From: Gammaproteobacteria bacterium
GTDB lineage: Bacteria > Pseudomonadota > Gammaproteobacteria > Ga0077536
Assembly: GCA_019747795.1 (NCBI GenBank)
Contig: JAIEQK010000151.1
Span: 1 to 54,007 of the forward strand
DNA: 54,007 bases
Direction of reading: 5' to 3'
In this document: piece by piece, positions 1 to 8,283 of the stretch
Numbering within the stretch: position 1 is the stretch's first letter
Layout: every line of letters starts with the position of its first letter
The notes under the pieces: generated by a model
What the model was told of the DNA's origin: nothing
Database searches by the model: none
What the model saw: the letters and a program-made list of their open reading frames with translations, nothing else
Program-made: the position numbers and the translations under genes

Positions 1-63
1 AGACGCCTCGCCCGTTGCCACCCCTGGGGCGGCTCGGGCTACGACCCGGTACCGCCGCCCTGA
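1..63 (+). CDS. yidD: YidD, membrane protein insertion efficiency factor (3' end only)
   Basis: Frame 1 is open from the first base and ends at a TGA at 61-63, giving a 20-residue C-terminus that contains RCHPWGGSGYDPVPPP. The RCHP-x-GGSGYDPVP signature is the characteristic C-terminal end of the YidD family, small amphipathic proteins that help YidC/Sec insert inner-membrane proteins. The rest of the gene, including the conserved cysteines, lies outside the window. In many genomes yidD sits between rnpA and yidC, but here it is followed by a REP pair and a Nudix gene on the other strand, so this copy's downstream context is not the canonical one. Confidence 0.8.
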   Translation, partial: RRLARCHPWGGSGYDPVPPP

Positions 64-80
64 CGTCGGCCCCCCGGACC

Positions 81-163
81 TGTAGGTCGGGTTTCAACCC
101 GACATTCCATTCCCGCGCGACATACAGATCTCGGCCAAATGTCGGACTGAAGTCCGACCTACA
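81..163. repeat. Inverted pair of GTAG-footed REP palindromes
   Basis: The left copy (81-105) reads TGTAG followed by the hairpin GTCGGGTT-TCA-ACCCGAC and then ATTC. The right copy (138-163) is the same element on the other strand, with GTCGGACT-TC-AGTCCGAC. The two face each other across about 30 bases, the layout of a REP doublet (REPIN). The same element recurs at four more places in this window. It sits between the end of yidD and the stop of the Nudix gene. Confidence 0.85.
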
Positions 164-168
164 CGCCG

Positions 169-690
169 CTAATTCCTCACCCGATCGAAATCCGCCAGCT
201 CCCGCTCGATGCCGCGGCCGCGCAGCCAGTCGCGCAGCGCCTTGCCGGTGCCGGCGGTCCAGGGCTTCACCTCGTCGACGTGAATCCACTTGGCGTCGGC
301 GATCTCGTGCCGGTCGAGCTTGGTGTCCTTGCTCGGCACCGTCACGTGGTAGGCGATGATCAGCTGGTTGCTGCGATAGAACTCGTACATGCCGATGTAG
401 GACTGGAGCGTGGCCGGCAGGCCGAGCTCCTCCTGCACTTCGCGCAGCACGCCCTCCTCCGGCATTTCGCCGGATTCGAGGAAGCCGGTCACCAGCCCGT
501 ACCAGTGGTCGGGCCAGCCGACGTTGCGCACCAGCGCCACGTGATCCTCGTGCTCGACGATGGCCGCCACCACCGGCACCGGGTTGTTCCAGTGCACCCA
601 GCCGCAGCGCGCGTCCGGGCAGGCCGGACGTTCGCGCCCGCCCAAGGGCAGGCGCATGAGCGGCTTTCCGCATTGAGGGCAGTATTTCAT
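169..690 (-). CDS. Nudix hydrolase with N-terminal zinc ribbon
   Basis: A 173-residue protein starting at MKYCPQCG. The N-terminus has a two-knuckle zinc ribbon (CPQC and later CPDARC). Residues of about 45-150 form a Nudix fold with a complete Nudix box: GFLESGE-MPEEGVLREV-QEELGL, in which the glycine, the REV-x-EE core and the following ELG are all present. The family hydrolyses nucleoside diphosphates linked to another moiety using Mg2+ or Mn2+ held by the box glutamates. Zinc ribbon plus Nudix is the arrangement of NudC-type NADH pyrophosphatases, but this protein is shorter, so the substrate is undetermined. The start at 690 is preferred because it puts the ribbon at the extreme N-terminus; an upstream extension would add 13 unrelated residues. 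Confidence 0.85.
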   Translation of the reverse strand: MKYCPQCGKPLMRLPLGGRERPACPDARCGWVHWNNPVPVVAAIVEHEDHVALVRNVGWPDHWYGLVTGFLESGEMPEEGVLREVQEELGLPATLQSYIGMYEFYRSNQLIIAYHVTVPSKDTKLDRHEIADAKWIHVDEVKPWTAGTGKALRDWLRGRGIERELADFDRVRN

Positions 691-767
691 CGAGTCACCC
701 GCGTTCGTTCGCAGCCCGCGACCATACACCAGTGCGCGACCGCACTAGAAGCCCGCGCGCCGCCGAA

Positions 768-1667
768 CTAGAGCACGTCGCGACCGATGCCCCAGGCGCA
801 CATGCCGAGCCAGCCGAGCACCGTCAGTACCAGCTGCCAGTCGCCGAGCAGCGCCTCGGAGGGCGACTCGCCGGCGGCGCGGACTTCGACCAGCCACTGG
901 TAGCGGAACAATCCGAACAGCACCAACGGCACGGTCGGCACCAGCGCCGGGCGCGCCTCGGTGACGAACAGGCTGTAGAACACCAGGGCGCCGGTCGCGG
1001 CCAGTTGAGCGAAGCGCTCGAGCAGTGCCGGCGTGTACTGCGCGAGCACCGCGCGCCCGGTGCCGTCCCGCCAGTTGAATTCCTGTCGGCGCTTGATCGC
1101 CGCCAGGTACAGCGCGAGGCAGAGCGTAGTGACGAACATCCAGGCGGAGACCGGCACGGCGATGGCCTCGGCGCCGGCGTAGACGCGCAGCACGAATCCC
1201 AGCGCGATGGAGAACACGTCGACCACCGGCTGCGTCTTCAGCACGTAGGTATGCGCGACGTTCAGCAGCACGTAGCTCACCACCACGAGCCCGGTGCGCG
1301 GCAGCCACAGGCAACCGAGCGCAAGCAGGACGTAGAGTGCGATCAACAGGACCACCGCCTGGCGCGGCGCGAGCGCGCCGGAGGCCAGCGGCCGGCGACG
1401 CGACTTGACCGGGTGCGCGCGATCCTCGGCGACATCATGCAGATCGTTCAGCACGTAGACCGCCGAGGCCGCGATGCAGAACAGCAGGAAGGCGAGGCTC
1501 GCGTGTCGCACGGCCAGCGGCTCGAGAAAAGCGCCGGAGAACACCAGCGGCGCGAGCACGAACACGTTCTTCAGCCATTCCCGCGGCCGCAGCAGGGCCA
1601 CGCCGGCGGCAAGCGTGGTCGTCTGCGCCCTCGAGCGCGGCCGGGAGTCGTCGGCGACCAGGGACAT
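768..1667 (-). CDS. UbiA-family decaprenyl-phosphate phosphoribosyltransferase (DPPR synthase-like)
   Basis: A 299-residue integral membrane protein with about eight hydrophobic segments and the aspartate-rich prenyltransferase motif NDLHDVAEDRAHPVKSRRP. The NDxxD with the following HPxKxxRP is typical of the UbiA branch that transfers phosphoribose from PRPP to polyprenyl phosphate (mycobacterial Rv3806c). The start is taken at MSLVADD (1667), since the upstream in-frame stretch runs into the divergent dprE1 promoter region. Divergent dprE1 and dprE2 encode the next two redox steps toward polyprenyl-phospho-arabinose, which strongly supports the specific assignment over ubiquinone-type UbiA. 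The PAP2 phosphatase that removes the 5-phosphate in mycobacteria is not in this window. Confidence 0.85.
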   Translation of the reverse strand: MSLVADDSRPRSRAQTTTLAAGVALLRPREWLKNVFVLAPLVFSGAFLEPLAVRHASLAFLLFCIAASAVYVLNDLHDVAEDRAHPVKSRRRPLASGALAPRQAVVLLIALYVLLALGCLWLPRTGLVVVSYVLLNVAHTYVLKTQPVVDVFSIALGFVLRVYAGAEAIAVPVSAWMFVTTLCLALYLAAIKRRQEFNWRDGTGRAVLAQYTPALLERFAQLAATGALVFYSLFVTEARPALVPTVPLVLFGLFRYQWLVEVRAAGESPSEALLGDWQLVLTVLGWLGMCAWGIGRDVL

Positions 1668-1685
1668 GCAGGGAGCCTCGCGTGC

Positions 1686-1714
1686 TTGCGCCGAAGTGGA
1701 GGCCGCTATTATAG
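1686..1714 (+). promoter_or_regulatory. Candidate sigma70 promoter for dprE1-dprE2
   Basis: In the 95-base gap between the two divergent genes, TTGCGC at 1686-1691 and TTATAG at 1709-1714 are separated by 17 bases, and TATTAT overlaps the second element. The spacing and orientation suit transcription into dprE1 starting near 1721. This is a motif match only; -35 quality is moderate. Confidence 0.4.
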
Positions 1715-1762
1715 CGACGCATGACAGCGCGCCCGCGCGCCTCGCCTTTGCAAGGGAGACCA

Positions 1763-3064
1763 ATGCTGATCTCGGGCTGGGGCCGCCATACCCGCATCGA
1801 TGCCGACACCGCGAGGCCCGCCACCGCGACGGCCGTGCGCGCGCTGCTTGCGGCCCGGGACGGCGCCCTGCTCGCGCGCGGCATGTGCCGCAGCTACGGC
1901 GACGCGAGCCTCGCCCCCCGCATACTCGACATGACGGCGCTGGACCGGCTCATCGCTTTCGACGCCGACTCAGGTCTCTTCGAATGCGATGCCGGGCTCC
2001 GGCTCGCCGAGTTGCTGGACTTCTGCGTGCCGCGCGGCTGGTGGCTGCCGGTGCTGCCCGGCACCGGCGCGGTGACGGTCGGCGGCGCCATCGCCGCCGA
2101 CGTGCATGGCAAGAATCATCACCACGTCGGCGGCTTCGGCACCGCGGTGGATGCCCTCGACCTGGTTCTTGCCGACGGCTCGCGCCTGCGCGTCTCACGC
2201 GACGCGCACGCGGACCTCTTCCAGGCGACGCTCGGCGGCATGGGACTGACCGGCGTCATCGTCGCCGCACGCCTGCGCCTCGTGCCGCTCGCGAGCCCGT
2301 GGCTGGAACAGCGCGTGCTGCCCGCCGCGAACCTCGACGAAACGCTCGCGCTGCTCGCCCGCCACGCGGACGCGAGCTACTCGGTCGCCTGGGTCGATCT
2401 CAGCCGTCGCGGCGCGCACCGCGCGCGCGCGCTGATCATGCTCGGCGAACACGCCGACACGCGCACGAGTCCCGCGCCCCATCGCCGTCCGCTTACCCTG
2501 CCGGTCGACCTCCCCACGGGCGTGATCAACCGCGCCACGGTGCGCGCCTTCAACGCGCTCTACCATTGGCGCGGCGCGGGCGCGGCCACCCCGCGGACCG
2601 TGCACTACTCGCAGTATTTCTTTCCGCTGGACGCGCTCGGCGGGTGGAACCGGCTCTACGGCCGGCGAGGCTTCGTGCAGCACCAGTGCGTACTGCCCTT
2701 CGAGTGCGCGCCGCGCGCGCTGGCGGAGATGATCGGCACGCTCACCACCGGCAGCGTGCCCGCCCCGCTCGCGGTGCTGAAGGCGCTGGGGCCCGCCAAC
2801 GATCATCCGCTGTCCTTTCCCATGGCCGGCCTGACCTTCGCGGTGGACCTGCCGATGACGGCGGACACGCAAGCGCTCTGCGCCCGCCTCGACGACCTCG
2901 TGGCCGATCACGGTGGCCGCCTCTACCTCGCCAAGGACGCCAGTATGAGCGCGCTCAACTTCCGTCGCGGCTATCCGCGCTGGGAAGCCTTCCAGGCGGT
3001 GCGCGAACGCTACGGCGCGCTCACCCGCTTCGCCTCCCTGCAATCACGTCGCCTGGGGCTCTGA
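1763..3064 (+). CDS. dprE1: Decaprenylphosphoryl-beta-D-ribose oxidase (DprE1-like FAD oxidoreductase)
   Basis: A 433-residue flavoprotein. The N-terminal half is a VAO-type FAD-binding domain (RSYGD near residue 40, then PGTGAVTVGGAIAADVHGKNHH with the HGKNHH segment typical of DprE1). The C-terminal half is the aldonolactone-oxidase-like cap ending in LAKD and RRLGL. The family oxidises polyprenyl-phospho-ribose to the 2-keto intermediate at the periplasmic face. The ATG at 1763 follows AGGGAGA at a good distance. The following dprE2 starts four bases after the stop, so the two are one transcription unit. The residue equivalent to the benzothiazinone-reactive cysteine of the mycobacterial enzyme appears to be Ala360, within PMAGLTFAVDLP. 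Confidence 0.88.
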   Translation: MLISGWGRHTRIDADTARPATATAVRALLAARDGALLARGMCRSYGDASLAPRILDMTALDRLIAFDADSGLFECDAGLRLAELLDFCVPRGWWLPVLPGTGAVTVGGAIAADVHGKNHHHVGGFGTAVDALDLVLADGSRLRVSRDAHADLFQATLGGMGLTGVIVAARLRLVPLASPWLEQRVLPAANLDETLALLARHADASYSVAWVDLSRRGAHRARALIMLGEHADTRTSPAPHRRPLTLPVDLPTGVINRATVRAFNALYHWRGAGAATPRTVHYSQYFFPLDALGGWNRLYGRRGFVQHQCVLPFECAPRALAEMIGTLTTGSVPAPLAVLKALGPANDHPLSFPMAGLTFAVDLPMTADTQALCARLDDLVADHGGRLYLAKDASMSALNFRRGYPRWEAFQAVRERYGALTRFASLQSRRLGL

Positions 3065-3068
3065 CACG

Positions 3069-3806
3069 ATGAAACACATCCTGATCGTCGGCGCCGGCTC
3101 CGCCATCGCGGAAGCCTGCGCGCGACTGTGGTCCGCCGAAGGCGCGGCACTGCACCTGGTGGCGCGCGACCCGGCGCGGCTCGCAGCCATGGCGGACGAC
3201 CTCGCGCTGCGCGGCGCGGCGCGCGTCAGCCACGGCGTCGCCGATGTCGCGCGCATGGACGACGCCGGCGACCTGGTCGACGCGGCGCGCGCGGCGCTCG
3301 GCGGACTCGACCTCGTGCTGGTGGCGCAGGGTGTATTGCCGAACCAGCGCGCCTGCGAGCGCGACTTCGCGCAGGCGCGCGCGGCGTTCGAGGTCAACAC
3401 GCTCGCGTCGCTCGCCGTCCTGACCCGCGCCGCCGTGCTGTTCGAAGAACAGGGCCATGGCGCGCTGATCGTGCTCGGCTCGGTGGCGGGCGATCGCGGA
3501 CGCGCGAGCAACTACGTCTACGGCGCCAGCAAGGCCGCGCTGGAGGTGTTCGCGAGCGGCCTGCGCAATCGTCTCGCGCGGCGCGGCGTGCAGGTGCTGC
3601 TGGTGAAGCCGGGCTTCGTCGACACGCCCATGACCGCGGCCTTCACCAAGGGCCCCCTGTGGGCGCAGCCGGCGGACATCGCGCGCGGCATCCTGCGCGC
3701 GCTCGAAACGCGCCGCGACGTGGTCTACCTGCCCGCCTTCTGGCGTGCCATCATGCTCGTCATCCGGCTGCTGCCCGAACGCGTCTTCAAGCGTCTCACG
3801 CTGTAG
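3069..3806 (+). CDS. dprE2: Decaprenylphospho-2-keto-erythro-pentose reductase (DprE2-like SDR)
   Basis: A 245-residue short-chain dehydrogenase. It begins with the nucleotide-binding motif GAGSAIAEA and has the catalytic YGASKAA (Tyr-x3-Lys) after a serine-containing VLGSVAGDRG segment, then KPGFVDTPMT. The family reduces the keto intermediate made by DprE1 to polyprenyl-phospho-arabinofuranose with NAD(P)H. Placement four bases behind dprE1 and opposite the phosphoribosyltransferase gives the pathway context that a lone SDR would lack. The C-terminus (AFWRAIMLVIRLLPERVFKR) is hydrophobic and basic, as in DprE2 proteins. The stop codon is a TAG in CTGTAGG but no REP hairpin follows. Confidence 0.85.
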   Translation: MKHILIVGAGSAIAEACARLWSAEGAALHLVARDPARLAAMADDLALRGAARVSHGVADVARMDDAGDLVDAARAALGGLDLVLVAQGVLPNQRACERDFAQARAAFEVNTLASLAVLTRAAVLFEEQGHGALIVLGSVAGDRGRASNYVYGASKAALEVFASGLRNRLARRGVQVLLVKPGFVDTPMTAAFTKGPLWAQPADIARGILRALETRRDVVYLPAFWRAIMLVIRLLPERVFKRLTL

Positions 3807-3902
3807 GCCCGCGTCGCAGCCGCCACTTGGCGCGCCCCGTTCCGCGCGCCGCCTGCACCCGCGCCACGCGCGCGCCCGTCACCGTTACTCGCGAGGGGCA
3901 TC

Positions 3903-4649
3903 ATGATCACCAACAGTGAGTCCGGCACCAGCATCACCGAGATCGCCGCCGACATCTTTCGTATCAGCACGCCCGTGCCGCCCGCGCGCCTGCCGGGTGG
4001 TTTCACCTTCAACCAATACCTGGTCAAGGCCGAGCAGCCGCTGCTGTTCCACTGCGGCGCGCGCGCGCTGTTTCCGCTGGTCTCGCAGGCGGTGGCCACG
4101 GTCCTGCCGGTGAACAGCCTGCGCTGGATCTCCTTCGGTCACGTGGAATCGGACGAGTGCGGCTCGATGAACCAGTGGCTGGCCGCCGCCCCGGAAGCGG
4201 AGGTGGTGCACGGCAACCTGGCCTGCATGGTGTCGCTGAACGATCTCGCCGACCGGCAGCCGCGCGCGCTGGCCCACGAAGAGGTGCTGGACCTGGGCGG
4301 GCGGCGCGTGCGCTGGCTGGACACGCCGCACGTGCCTCATGCCTGGGAGTCGGGCCTGATGTTCGAGGAGACGACCGGCACGCTGTTCTGCGGTGACCTC
4401 TTCACCCAGCTCGGCGATCAGCCGCCGGCCGTGACCGATACGAGCATCGCGCCCGCCGCGATCGCCGCCGAGGAGATGTTCCGCGCCACCGCCATCACCC
4501 CCGGTACCGCGTCCACGCTACGCGCGCTGAAGTCGCTGGCGCCCGCGCGGCTCGCCGTGATGCACGGCGCCTGCTTCGCCGGCGACTGCGCCGCGGAGCT
4601 CGAAGCGCTGGCGGCCTACTGCGAGAGCAAGCTGCGCGAAAGCCTGTAG
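3903..4649 (+). CDS. Metallo-beta-lactamase-fold hydrolase/oxygen-binding di-iron (ODP) domain protein
   Basis: A 248-residue cytosolic protein without a signal peptide. Metal-ligand candidates follow the flavodiiron-type pattern rather than HxHxDH: HVESDECG near residue 80 (HxExDE), a downstream HGN, CGDLFTQLGD near 160 and a C-terminal MHGACFAGD. This matches ODP-type domains seen in flavodiiron proteins and stand-alone sensors. The substrate is unknown. The start at 3903 follows GAGGGG. The gene ends inside a REP element: the TAG stop at 4647-4649 is the TAG of that repeat's GTAG foot. It may be co-transcribed with dprE1-dprE2, but the 96-base gap gives no strong reason to link functions. 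Confidence 0.75.
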   Translation: MITNSESGTSITEIAADIFRISTPVPPARLPGGFTFNQYLVKAEQPLLFHCGARALFPLVSQAVATVLPVNSLRWISFGHVESDECGSMNQWLAAAPEAEVVHGNLACMVSLNDLADRQPRALAHEEVLDLGGRRVRWLDTPHVPHAWESGLMFEETTGTLFCGDLFTQLGDQPPAVTDTSIAPAAIAAEEMFRATAITPGTASTLRALKSLAPARLAVMHGACFAGDCAAELEALAAYCESKLRESL

Positions 4650-4786
4650 GTCGGACTTCAGTCCGACATTCCGGGACGGGCTGCGGAGGCGAAGGGCACG
4701 CCTGTAGGTCGGACTTCAGTCCGACATTCGTGGTGTGCGAATGGGGGCGCTCTGGGATGGAATGTCGGACTGAAGTCCGACCTACA
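4645..4786. repeat. Cluster of three REP palindromes (two direct, one inverted)
   Basis: Copies lie at 4645-4671 (+), 4703-4729 (+) and 4761-4786 (-), each with a TGTAG foot and the hairpin GTCGGACT-TC-AGTCCGAC followed by ATTC. The first overlaps the stop codon of the upstream gene. The cluster fills the space between two convergent genes and could act as a bidirectional RNA 3'-end structure. Confidence 0.87.
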
Positions 4787-4807
4787 ACCCGACCATCCCG
4801 GCGCTTG

Positions 4808-7800
4808 TCACCAAACGTCCACGTAACGCCGCGGCGGCTTGCGCTGCTTGCCCGCCGCGCGCAGGCCGCGCAGCAGCCAGCCGCGGGTCTCGGCGGGATC
4901 GATCACGGCGTCGATCTCGAACACCGAGGCGACCGACACGCCCTTGCCCTTCTTGTACATGTGCCCGACGAGTTCATCGAACAGCGCCTTGCGCGCGCCG
5001 GCGTCAGGGGTCGCCTCGAGTTCCTTGCGGAAGCCGAGTTCCACCGCGCCCTCGAGGCCCATGGGGCCCATCTCGGCGGTCGGCCAGGCGATGGTGAAGA
5101 AGGTCTGGTGGGTGCTGCCGCCCATCATGGCCTGCGCGCCGAGGCCGTAGCCCTTGCGCAGCACCACGCAGAACAAGGGCACGCGCAGGTTGGCGCAGGC
5201 CAGGATCAGGCGTGAGCCGCGGCGCACCGCGGCGGTCTTCTCGCTGTCGGGGCCGACCATGAAGCCGGGCGTGTCGCAGAGCGAGATCACCGGCACGTCG
5301 TAGGCGTCGCAGAGCTGCAGGAAACGTCCGGCCTTCTCGCCGCCCTCGCTGTCGATGGCGCCGCCCAAGTGACGCGGATCGTTGGCGATGAGACCGAAGG
5401 GCACGCCCTCGATGCGCACGAAGGCGGTGATCATGCCGACGCCGTACAGCGGCCGCAGTTCCAGCACCGAGCCCTCGTCGGCGAGGGCATGCACCACCGT
5501 GCGGATGTCGTACACGCGCAAACGGTTCTCGGGGATCAGATGCCGCAGGCGGCGCTGATCGCAGGCCGTCCACGCGGGCGCGACGCCCTGGAAGTAGCCC
5601 AGCAGCTGGCGTGCGGCGGCGGTCGCCTCGCGCTCGTCGGCGCACGCGATGTCCACCACACCGTTCCTGGTCTGCACGTCGATGGGTCCGATGTCCTCGG
5701 GCTTGAACTTGCCGAGTCCGCCGCCCTCGATCATCGCCGGGCCGGCGAGGCCGATGTTGGAGTTCGCGGTCGCGATGGTGATGTCGGCACAGCCGAAGAT
5801 CACCGCGTTGCCGGCGTAGCAGCGCCCGGCGTTGACCGCGATGCGCGGCGCGACGCCGGACAGCTGCGGCCAGGTGGCGAAGGTCTTCAGATCGAGCCAG
5901 CTCATGCACAGCTCGTCGGTGTCGACGTCGCCCGGCCGTCCGCCGCCGCCCTCGGTGAAGAACACGATGGGTGTCTCCCACTCGGCGGCGAGTTCGAACA
6001 GCCTGTCCTTCTTCTTGTGATTGGTGTGACCCTGGGTGCCGGCCAGCACGGTGTAGTCGTAGGCCATCACCGCGCAGCGCGTGCTGTCCTCGCCGAAGAG
6101 CTCGGCGTTGACCGTGCCGAAGCCGGCCACCATGCCGTCGGCCGGCGTGTTCTTCTGCAGATCCTCCACCGAGCGGCGCCGCCGCTGGGCCGCGATGCCG
6201 AGCGCGCCGAACTCGATGAAGCTGCCCGGATCGCACAGATCCGCGACGTTCTCGCGCGCGGTGCGCGCGCCGAGCTTGCGGCGCTTGGCGACCGCCTCGG
6301 GGCGGTGTTCATCCAGCGTCAGCGCGTGCGCCGCCAGCACTTCGTCGAGATCGGCGCGCGGCGCGTCGAGTGAGATGTCGCTCGCCGCCTCGTCGCCGCT
6401 GTCGGCACCGGCGTCGATCACGAGGAACGCAAGCGGTTCGCCCTCGTCCAGCACTTCGCCCACGGCCACCAGCACACCGCTCACCGTGCCGGCCGCGGAC
6501 GCCGACACGACGTGATGCATCTTCATCGCCTCCAGCACCGCGAGCTGCTGGCCGCGCCGGACCGCTTCACCGACCGCGACGTCGATGCTGACGACGCTGG
6601 CGCGCATCGGTGCGGCGACCGCGGTCGCGCCCGGCGGCGTGGCGATGGTCTTGCGCGCACTCGCGGCGCCCGCCCCGGCGCCAGGCGCATCGGACACGAA
6701 GCGCGCGGCGGCGGCCATCAGGTCCGCGCCGTGGCTCTCCACGTAGGTGGTGCCGACTTCACCTCGGGCGAAGGCCGGCTCGGCCAGGACCGCCTGCAGG
6801 AGCGGCAGGTTGGTGGCGATGCCTTCGATGACGAATTCGCGCGCCGCGCGCCGCGCGCGGCCGAGCAGCTGGGTGAAGTCGCCCGGCGCGGAGACCACGA
6901 GCTTCGCGAGCAGGGAGTCGAAGGCCGGGCTCGGCGCGTAGCCCATGCGCGCCGCGGTATCGACACGGATGCCGGCGCCGGTCGCGGGCTCGAAGCGCGC
7001 GATCGCGCCGCTGGCCGGGCGCGGCGTGCCGTCCGGGCCGAGCTGTTCCGCGTTGATGCGCAGCTGCACGGCGCAGCCGCGCGGCGCCGGCGGTGGACCG
7101 GCGAGACCGAGTTCGGCCAGTGTCGCACCGGCGGCCACCTGCAGCTGCAGCGCGACCAGGTCCAGTCCCAGCACCTCTTCGGTGACGGTGTGCTCGACCT
7201 GCAGACGGGCGTTCGCCTCGATGAAGAACCACGCGCCGCTGTCCGCGTCGAGCAAGAACTCGAAGGTGCCGAGGCCGCGATAGTCGGCGTGCTTCGCCAT
7301 GCGCGTCGCGGCCTCCAGCAGCGCGCCGCGCGTAGCGGCGTCCAGGTGCGGCGCGGGCGCTATTTCGATCAGTTTCTGGTGACGACGCTGGGTCGAGCAG
7401 TCGCGCTCCCACAGATGCGTCACGCCGCCCTTGCCATCGCCGAGCACCTGCACTTCGAGATGGCGCGCATTGGCGATGTAGCGCTCGGCGTACACGCTGC
7501 CGTCGCCAAAGGCGGCAAGCGCTTCCGCGGTACAGGCCTGCCACAGCGCCGCGCCGTCGGCGCCCGGCGCGACCACGCGCATGCCGCGCCCACCGCCGCC
7601 GGCGGCGGCCTTGATCACCACCGTGGCGTTCGCGCCCTGCGCGGCACGGAACTCGGCCAGCGCCGCCGCCGAGGCCAGCGCGTTGGACGCGGGCAGGGTC
7701 CGCACGTCGCAGCGTCGCGCGAGGTCGTGCGCGGCCAGCTTGTTGCCGAACAGCGCGAGCTGCGCCGGTGTCGGGCCGATGAAGGTGAGACCCGCGGCCT

Positions 7801-8086
7801 CGCAGGCCGCGCCGAAGCGCGCCTGCTCGGCCAGGAAACCGTAGCCCGGATGCACGCCCCACACGCCGGCCGCCACCGCCGCGTCGACGATGGCGCCGGC
7901 GTCGAGATAGGCCGCGGCGCCGCGTCCCGCGATGTTGAGCGCGCGATCGGCGCGCGCGACGTGCAGGCTGTCGGCGTCATCGTCGCTGTAGAGGGCGAGG
8001 GTCTCGTAGCCCATTTCGCTCGCGGTACGCATGATGCGCAGCGCGATTTCGCCGCGGTTGACGATGAGGACGGAACGCGCAGTCAT
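4808..8086 (-). CDS. Fused biotin-dependent acyl-CoA carboxylase (biotin carboxylase-BCCP-carboxyltransferase)
   Basis: One 1092-residue polypeptide holds all three activities. Residues 1-450 are biotin carboxylase (LIVNRGEIALRI at the start, GGGGRGM ATP-grasp loop near 165, FIEANARLQVEHTVTE near 290). A biotinyl domain carries EAMKMHH with Lys522 as the biotinylated residue. From about 590 to the end is a PccB/AccD5-type carboxyltransferase pair, with ARENVADLCD, CDTPGFMVG and a C-terminal AWPTAEMGPMGLEGAVE. Such enzymes carboxylate acetyl-, propionyl- or longer acyl-CoA; specificity cannot be read here. Usually these parts are two or more genes in proteobacteria. ATG at 8086; REP clusters flank the gene on both sides, suggesting a monocistronic unit. 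Confidence 0.9.
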   Translation of the reverse strand: MTARSVLIVNRGEIALRIMRTASEMGYETLALYSDDDADSLHVARADRALNIAGRGAAAYLDAGAIVDAAVAAGVWGVHPGYGFLAEQARFGAACEAAGLTFIGPTPAQLALFGNKLAAHDLARRCDVRTLPASNALASAAALAEFRAAQGANATVVIKAAAGGGGRGMRVVAPGADGAALWQACTAEALAAFGDGSVYAERYIANARHLEVQVLGDGKGGVTHLWERDCSTQRRHQKLIEIAPAPHLDAATRGALLEAATRMAKHADYRGLGTFEFLLDADSGAWFFIEANARLQVEHTVTEEVLGLDLVALQLQVAAGATLAELGLAGPPPAPRGCAVQLRINAEQLGPDGTPRPASGAIARFEPATGAGIRVDTAARMGYAPSPAFDSLLAKLVVSAPGDFTQLLGRARRAAREFVIEGIATNLPLLQAVLAEPAFARGEVGTTYVESHGADLMAAAARFVSDAPGAGAGAASARKTIATPPGATAVAAPMRASVVSIDVAVGEAVRRGQQLAVLEAMKMHHVVSASAAGTVSGVLVAVGEVLDEGEPLAFLVIDAGADSGDEAASDISLDAPRADLDEVLAAHALTLDEHRPEAVAKRRKLGARTARENVADLCDPGSFIEFGALGIAAQRRRRSVEDLQKNTPADGMVAGFGTVNAELFGEDSTRCAVMAYDYTVLAGTQGHTNHKKKDRLFELAAEWETPIVFFTEGGGGRPGDVDTDELCMSWLDLKTFATWPQLSGVAPRIAVNAGRCYAGNAVIFGCADITIATANSNIGLAGPAMIEGGGLGKFKPEDIGPIDVQTRNGVVDIACADEREATAAARQLLGYFQGVAPAWTACDQRRLRHLIPENRLRVYDIRTVVHALADEGSVLELRPLYGVGMITAFVRIEGVPFGLIANDPRHLGGAIDSEGGEKAGRFLQLCDAYDVPVISLCDTPGFMVGPDSEKTAAVRRGSRLILACANLRVPLFCVVLRKGYGLGAQAMMGGSTHQTFFTIAWPTAEMGPMGLEGAVELGFRKELEATPDAGARKALFDELVGHMYKKGKGVSVASVFEIDAVIDPAETRGWLLRGLRAAGKQRKPPRRYVDVW

Positions 8087-8182
8087 GGGGCCACCCGGTG
8101 TTCAGGACCGGGCGGGAGTATAACCGTCGATCGCCGCGGCCCAGCGACGTTCGAAGGGGTGGGTCGGGTTTGTGGGGCACCC

Positions 8183-8278
8183 TGTAGGTCGGACTTCAGT
8201 CCGACATTCATCGGTGCCCGCGTCGAGCGTCGACGTGCGGCGCTCTGGAAGGGAATGTCGGACTGAAGTCCGACCTAC
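8183..8278. repeat. Inverted pair of REP palindromes
   Basis: Copies at 8183-8208 (+) and 8253-8278 (-) have the same TGTAG foot and GTCGGACT-TC-AGTCCGAC hairpin as elsewhere, separated by a 44-base spacer. The pair occupies the space between the carboxylase start and the flavin reductase stop; the TAG stop of the reductase lies a few bases beyond the foot. Confidence 0.87.
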
Positions 8279-8283
8279 AGGGC

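Noticed and set aside
3795-3815. CTGTAGG at the dprE2 stop as another REP foot
   Set aside because: No palindrome follows; the next bases do not pair, so this is a chance match.
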